From positions 1-64,000 of IMG/VR virus record IMGVR_UViG_3300009425_003618: 64,000 bases of DNA, one strand, 5' to 3'. This DNA is from a virus. Below are positions 60,745-64,000 of this stretch, piece by piece. Numbering within the stretch: position 1 is the first letter of the stretch; every line of letters starts with the position of its first letter. Below the pieces are notes generated by a model. That model searched no databases. It saw only the letters and a program-made list of their open reading frames with translations, and was not told where the DNA came from. Position numbers and translations under genes: made by a program.

Positions 60745-60972
60745 ATGTCTCGTAACTGGCGGGTCCCTGTTGTGGGTCTTTTTTAAAAGCCAAGAGAAAC
60801 AACGAACCCCTAAAGGTGTACGGGGACGGGCCTCAGGAGAGGGGTTTCGTCCGCATTGACGACGTGGTTAAGTGTAATATTTTAAGTGCTTTTTCCAAGA
60901 ATAAAGGAGCCTTAGGCTCTATAATAGATGTGGGGACAGGCAACGAGACCAAATCATGGGTTACAAACCAAA
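60745..60972 (+). promoter_or_regulatory. Gene-free 228-bp gap with stem-loop and promoter
   Basis: A stem-loop is formed by ACGAACCCC (60802-60810) and GGGGTTTCGT (60841-60850), with a CCTCAGG segment in its loop. Downstream lies TTGACG, 16 nt, TATTTT (60856-60883), overlapping a gTGTAAT box at 60872. A small GAGCC-TTA-GGCTC hairpin follows near 60910. The leader to the next ATG would be about 83 nt, unlike the ultra-short leaders elsewhere. Confidence 0.55.
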
Positions 60973-61164
60973 ATGAACCCGAAACAATCAGATAAAAAGA
61001 TTGATAAGATAGTGGGATTAATAGAAACCCTAGATTACAGTTTCTTTTCGTCCGACAACGAAGACTCGGCCATGCGCTCCCTTACCACCTCCATCATTGG
61101 CCTCGAAGAGTATCAGTCAATCATCGAACGAGACGATGCTATTAAACAACTTAAGAAAGGATAA
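60973..61164 (+). CDS. Small unknown protein
   Basis: From the ATG at 60973 the 63-residue protein is acidic and helical (I-D-K-I-V-G-L-I-E-T-L). The upstream in-frame start at 60928 is disfavoured because it lies just past the hairpin with a non-protein-like first stretch. No family was recognised. A terminator follows six bases later. Confidence 0.5.
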   Translation: MNPKQSDKKIDKIVGLIETLDYSFFSSDNEDSAMRSLTTSIIGLEEYQSIIERDDAIKQLKKG

Positions 61165-61169
61165 AATTT

Positions 61170-61190
61170 GAGAGCAAATAAGCTCTCTTT
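61170..61190 (+). terminator. Rho-independent terminator
   Basis: GAGAGC, a six-base loop and GCTCTC are followed by TTT. It ends the small gene before the structured segment. Confidence 0.7.
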
Positions 61191-61192
61191 CT

Positions 61193-61301
61193 GCCCATGC
61201 CCCTTGGTATCCCTAGACATATCGTTGCGCCACAAATCTGCACGATAGGGTTGTTACGCAGACTTGAGTCGTTTGTAGGCGATGGACAACGGGGGCATGG
61301 G
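61193..61301 (+). ncRNA. Candidate 109-nt hairpin RNA
   Basis: The ends pair perfectly: CCCATGCCCC (61194-61203) with GGGGCATGGG (61292-61301). Inside, CGCC-ACAAA-TCTGC (61228-61241) pairs with GCAGA (61258-61262), TTTGT and GGCG (61272-61281), giving a long interrupted stem with a central loop. Nothing codes here. It lies between a terminator and the next promoter, so it may be a separate small RNA, a large terminator or an insulator. The strand is a guess. Confidence 0.45.
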
Positions 61302-61307
61302 TTTTCC

Positions 61308-61335
61308 TTGACCTGAGGTAAGGTTACAGTACAAT
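61308..61335 (+). promoter_or_regulatory. Promoter with AAGGTT box, leaderless type
   Basis: TTGACC, 16 nt containing TAAGGTT, TACAAT. Transcription should start near 61342, two bases before the ATG at 61344. Confidence 0.8.
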
Positions 61336-61343
61336 TGGTGACA

Positions 61344-61568
61344 ATGAGCACGTTTAAATTCAACACCGAAGACACGAAGAGGGAAAGGGAAGATAAATTC
61401 GTCTTCCCTCCCGAACTAGCTGAAGAAGATCGTTTCTTGGCGGAAATTTTAGCGGAGCTTGCCCCTTATGTAAGGGCAATGCAAACGTCGGAAGGAAAGC
61501 TCTCCGAAGAGAGAAGGACGTACCTTCTCAGCGAGGTTAAAAAAGTTTTTGAAACAGAAAAAAAATAA
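61344..61568 (+). CDS. Small acidic helical protein
   Basis: From the ATG at 61344 the 74-residue protein is charged and helical (L-A-E-I-L-A-E-L-A-P). No family was recognised. The upstream TTG at 61335 overlaps the -10 box, so it is not used as the start. Confidence 0.55.
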   Translation: MSTFKFNTEDTKREREDKFVFPPELAEEDRFLAEILAELAPYVRAMQTSEGKLSEERRTYLLSEVKKVFETEKK

Positions 61569-61613
61569 ATTTTTCCCCCGAAAAAGAATAAGCTTTATGG
61601 TGGACGATATACA

Positions 61614-61793
61614 ATGAAAAGCGAGCTCAGACAAATCGTAAAAGGTGTCCTCGAATCTGAATCGGAGAGACAGGCGAACCTAGCTTCAGAAGCTTGTCGG
61701 GAAAAGCTGGCCTTGGAAATAGAGGAAAAAATAAAAAGCAAGTTCCACGTCTTTAGGATAAACAGGGCACTGAAGGGGGGCGGAGGCTTATGA
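61614..61793 (+). CDS. Small unknown protein, 59 residues
   Basis: This frame encodes M-K-S-E-L-R-Q-I-V-K-G-V-L and then a Glu/Ala-rich helix, ending in a G-G-G-G tail. It overlaps the following gene by four bases (ATGA). No family was recognised. Confidence 0.5.
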   Translation: MKSELRQIVKGVLESESERQANLASEACREKLALEIEEKIKSKFHVFRINRALKGGGGL

Positions 61794-62272
61794 GCGAGAA
61801 AAAAGAAAAACAGCAGGAGATGAAGCTGAAGGTCAACAATGCCGTGGAAGAATCCAGACGGACCGGCAAGAAGGTTGAAGTTCCCATCGGGCAAATCAAG
61901 CAGGAGGAGAGAAAAAAACTTAAAGGCAAAAAGGTAGACAGAGAAAAGCTAGACGGCTCAAACCTTGAGACCTGTCTCAAAGAGAGGGCCGAAAAACAGG
62001 AGGAGGGTAACTGTGGGAATTTTAAAATTACAAACAAAGAATTAAACAAAGACGGAGAGTACGACTACGAATTTAAGTGTGACGAAACCTTCGTGGCTTT
62101 CGCCCAGCATAGTCTGGGTTTAGAGGACGGCATCTCACCCGCAGAATTGAAGAAGTTTTGTATGAATATTTTATTGGCCAAAGAATCCGACCAGCTTGGA
62201 GAAGGGTACAAAGTAAGAGAGCTCGAAAAAAACAAGGTCAAGGAGCCCAAATTCTACAAGAAATATAAATGA
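61790..62272 (+). CDS. Unknown 160-residue protein
   Basis: The first half is a highly charged coiled coil (Lys/Glu-rich). The second half looks folded, with three cysteines and [12 protein letters not shown]. No family was recognised. Both neighbours overlap by four bases, so it is translated within the FKBP operon. Confidence 0.55.
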   Translation: MSEKKEKQQEMKLKVNNAVEESRRTGKKVEVPIGQIKQEERKKLKGKKVDREKLDGSNLETCLKERAEKQEEGNCGNFKITNKELNKDGEYDYEFKCDETFVAFAQHSLGLEDGISPAELKKFCMNILLAKESDQLGEGYKVRELEKNKVKEPKFYKKYK

Positions 62273-62613
62273 GTGAAGAAGTAACAACTCCAAGTGGGCT
62301 GAAGTATACTGTCAGCGAAACAGGCGAAGGCGAAAAAGTCGGCGCGAATAAAAAAGTAAAAGTACATTACACTGGCTCCTTTACCGATGGCACAGTATTT
62401 GATAGTTCTGTGCAGAGAGGCGTACCATTCGAGTTCGTGGTCGGCGTTGGGCAGGTTATCAAAGGCTGGGATGAGGCACTGTCTGACATGAAAAAAGGAG
62501 AGAAGCGGACCTTGACTATCCCCCCTGACTTGGGGTACGGAGCGAGTGGGCATCCACCAGTTATCCCTCCTAGTTCTGTTTTGATGTTCGATGTGGAACT
62601 GTTAGATTTTTAG
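62269..62613 (+). CDS. FKBP-type peptidyl-prolyl isomerase
   Basis: The 114-residue protein has [36 protein letters not shown] and [12 protein letters not shown]. This is the complete small FKBP fold with its Tyr/Phe/Asp/Trp pocket residues. It speeds proline isomerisation during folding. No signal peptide is present, so it is cytosolic. Phage FKBPs are rare; it may aid folding of the giant structural proteins or of a host target. Confidence 0.93.
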   Translation: MSEEVTTPSGLKYTVSETGEGEKVGANKKVKVHYTGSFTDGTVFDSSVQRGVPFEFVVGVGQVIKGWDEALSDMKKGEKRTLTIPPDLGYGASGHPPVIPPSSVLMFDVELLDF

Positions 62614-62615
62614 CA

Positions 62616-63131
62616 ATGAACAGAAGAGATTTCATTAAAGCAGCGGTTCCCGTGGCGGCTATACCAGCCATTGCAATTACTTGTAAATACGAGGACGACG
62701 AAAAGGGGCCAGAGAAGGAGTCCATGTGGAAGAACTGGGACTATAGAGTCTATTGTTACGAGCGTGGGCAAGGCGAGTGGTTGTTTAGCGAGAATACTAG
62801 GGGCAGCTTTGCTCACCAAAGAGAGTATATGACTTTCGATGAGGAAAATGACCTTACTTGGAATAGCTATGCTGGCTGGATGGACGGTGGCAAATTACAT
62901 TTTTCATCTTTCGATGATGCTACTGATTTTGTTGACTGTCACGTTAGAGCTAAAGACGATACTAATCTTATAGACTCTATTTATGACGTTTATTTCATCA
63001 GCAGAAGAGACCCAGAAAGAGCAGTGGAAATAAAAGTAGCCCACTACTGGTTTAACGGAGACTCAGGCAGGGCTGTCGTGTGGGAGCAAAATGGATTTAA
63101 TGGAAATTTTAACAAAGTAGAAAGTGCTTAG
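62616..63131 (+). CDS. Protein with twin-arginine (Tat) signal
   Basis: The 171-residue protein starts M-N-R-R-D-F-I-K-A-A, a canonical Tat motif, and then has a moderately hydrophobic A-V-P-V-A-A-I-P-A-I-A stretch and a Cys at residue 23. The rest is Trp/Tyr/Asp-rich with a beta-looking fold and no recognised domain. Tat substrates fold before export and often bind a cofactor. It begins two bases after the FKBP stop, which suggests that the two are made together. The C-I-like I-T-C end could also be a lipobox, less likely. Confidence 0.75.
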   Translation: MNRRDFIKAAVPVAAIPAIAITCKYEDDEKGPEKESMWKNWDYRVYCYERGQGEWLFSENTRGSFAHQREYMTFDEENDLTWNSYAGWMDGGKLHFSSFDDATDFVDCHVRAKDDTNLIDSIYDVYFISRRDPERAVEIKVAHYWFNGDSGRAVVWEQNGFNGNFNKVESA

Positions 63132-63136
63132 AGATT

Positions 63137-63307
63137 ATGCCGAATGAAGCCAAAGAGTTAAAAGCAGTAAAAAAACACCTAGAAGACGCAGCCATATACA
63201 ACTTGGAGTCCGAGATAGTCTGGGCCGCAGTAAAGATAGCAAAAGAGAAGCCAAAAGAGGACTTCCATCAAATATTTAAAGAAGCACGAGATGAGTGGGA
63301 CATATAA
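63137..63307 (+). CDS. Small helical protein, 56 residues
   Basis: This frame encodes M-P-N-E-A-K-E-L-K-A-V-K-K-H-L and ends R-D-E-W-D-I. It is helical, with a W-A-A-V-K-I-A-K segment. It overlaps the MazG-like gene by 17 bases. No family was recognised. Confidence 0.5.
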   Translation: MPNEAKELKAVKKHLEDAAIYNLESEIVWAAVKIAKEKPKEDFHQIFKEARDEWDI

Positions 63308-63566
63308 AGGAAAAGAAGAACCGAGAAAACAGTACGACTACCTTAAATGCATTGAGGAGTTGAATGAACTTGCGACAGTATTAATGCAGCAGTTCAACAA
63401 ACCTCACAAAGATTTATCGGGGGGCGTTGTCGAAGAGCTTGGAGATGTTTACTACAGGTTAGACAACATAATGGACTACTATGATGGGGATTTAGTTTCA
63501 GCTAGAAAATTATACAAAGCTGATAAATGTGATCCAGTTAGATCACGAAAGACAGATGCATGTTAA
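63291..63566 (+). CDS. MazG-like nucleotide pyrophosphohydrolase
   Basis: The 91-residue protein shows K-C-I-E-E-L-N-E-L-A and then V-V-E-E-L-G-D-V-Y-Y-R-L-D, the E-x-x-E and E-x-x-D metal-binding helices of the all-alpha NTP pyrophosphatase (MazG/phosphoribosyl-ATP pyrophosphohydrolase) superfamily. It may remove non-canonical dNTPs or alter the host (p)ppGpp level. It overlaps thyX by 11 bases, tying it to dTMP synthesis. Confidence 0.75.
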   Translation: MSGTYKGKEEPRKQYDYLKCIEELNELATVLMQQFNKPHKDLSGGVVEELGDVYYRLDNIMDYYDGDLVSARKLYKADKCDPVRSRKTDAC

Positions 63567-64000
63567 ACTGGTATCGCTTACACAACCTCACGTAAAGGGG
63601 TATGATGATAAGCTCATGAGCGCGGAGGATATAATCGCCTACTGTGCTAGAGTTTCTAACCCGAGCAATCAGCAAAACGTAAAGACTGCTCCCAAGCTTC
63701 TAAAATTCTTAATTAAACACGGGCATTGGTCGCCCTTTGAACTCGCGAACATGTGTGTTGAAATTAGAACGAGTAGAGGAATCGCGGCCCAGATTTTGCG
63801 TCACCGTAGTTTTAGTTTTCAGGAATTCAGCCAACGATACAGTGAAGCTCAACAACTTGAAGAATTAGAGCTTCGTTCCCCCGCTGAGAAAAACAGGCAA
63901 AGCAGTAGCGATGCCTTAGATAAGAAGCACGAAGCTTACAAAATTGCGAATGCTTCCATGGAGGCGGCGATGAATTCGTACAAGCACCTACTTGAGATTG
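63556..64000 (+). CDS. thyX: Flavin-dependent thymidylate synthase, 3'-truncated by the window edge
   Basis: The frame starts M-H-V-K-L-V-S-L-T-Q and runs to the edge for about 148 residues. It contains the ThyX signature R82-H-R-S-F-S-F-Q-E-F-S-Q-R-Y (R-H-R-x-x-S-x-x-x-x-S-x-R-Y), G-H-W-S-P-F-E and A-R-V-S-N. ThyX makes dTMP from dUMP using methylene-tetrahydrofolate and FAD. The dUMP can come from the dCMP deaminase encoded at 45257. Confidence 0.95.
   Translation, partial: MHVKLVSLTQPHVKGYDDKLMSAEDIIAYCARVSNPSNQQNVKTAPKLLKFLIKHGHWSPFELANMCVEIRTSRGIAAQILRHRSFSFQEFSQRYSEAQQLEELELRSPAEKNRQSSSDALDKKHEAYKIANASMEAAMNSYKHLLEI

Overview
The window reads as one continuous piece of a large tailed-phage genome (Caudoviricetes-like), probably from an uncultivated aquatic phage of a Gram-negative bacterium. 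Four things suggest this. There are very long virion-type genes. There is a complete phage replication and nucleotide-metabolism set. Six tRNAs carry an encoded CCA end. Coding is extremely dense, with ATGA and TAATG junctions. The Gram-negative host is inferred from lipoprotein and twin-arginine signals and from ADP-heptose-type sugar genes. No terminase, portal, capsid or integrase is visible, and both ends of the window are open (a virion gene on the left, thyX on the right).

Layout. 1-6845 (+): three long virion-like genes. 6842-11261 (-): a putative DNA-annealing protein, two glycosyltransferase genes and an SSB-like protein. 11309-24943 (+): two giant genes (2614 and 1909 aa). 24940-34188 (-): a replication and recombination operon with RecA, a PD-(D/E)XK endonuclease, DnaB, a DnaG-like primase, a Cas4/RecB-like nuclease and a DNA polymerase III alpha subunit split in two around a DnaQ-type exonuclease gene. 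34227-42724 (-): a glycan operon with Gmd, an HldE-type nucleotidyltransferase, GT9-, GT17- and GT4-type transferases, three methyltransferases, a SET-domain protein and an FmdB-like protein. 42745-45202 (-): a DUF736-like protein, a sigma factor, a dNMP kinase, a 480-bp gap with RNA-like structure and an unknown gene. 45257-50983 (+): dCMP deaminase, an acyl carrier protein, ribonucleotide reductase and Hsp20. 51015-52443: tRNAs mixed with small membrane-protein genes. 52454-64000: small accessory genes on both strands, including two sulfotransferases, holo-ACP synthase, a secreted trypsin-like protease, a ClpP-like protease, a GT29-like transferase, FKBP, a Tat-signal protein, a MazG-like protein and ThyX.

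How the genes fit together. The replication genes supply an almost host-independent bacterial-type replisome and recombination set. dCMP deaminase, NrdAB, dNMP kinase, MazG-like and ThyX feed it dNTPs. The glycan genes could make and attach nucleotide-activated sugars, then methylate or sulfate them, either on the virion or on the host surface. ACP and AcpS form a possible carrier-protein pair.

Regulation. Sigma-70-type promoters (TTGACt, 16-17 nt spacer, TAnnnT) can be read directly at most operon heads. In many of them the -10 box lies only about 4-11 nt from the start codon, which predicts leaderless or ultra-short-leader mRNAs. Five share an AAGGTT box in the spacer.

All assignments come from reading motifs by eye. 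No database search or folding program was run.
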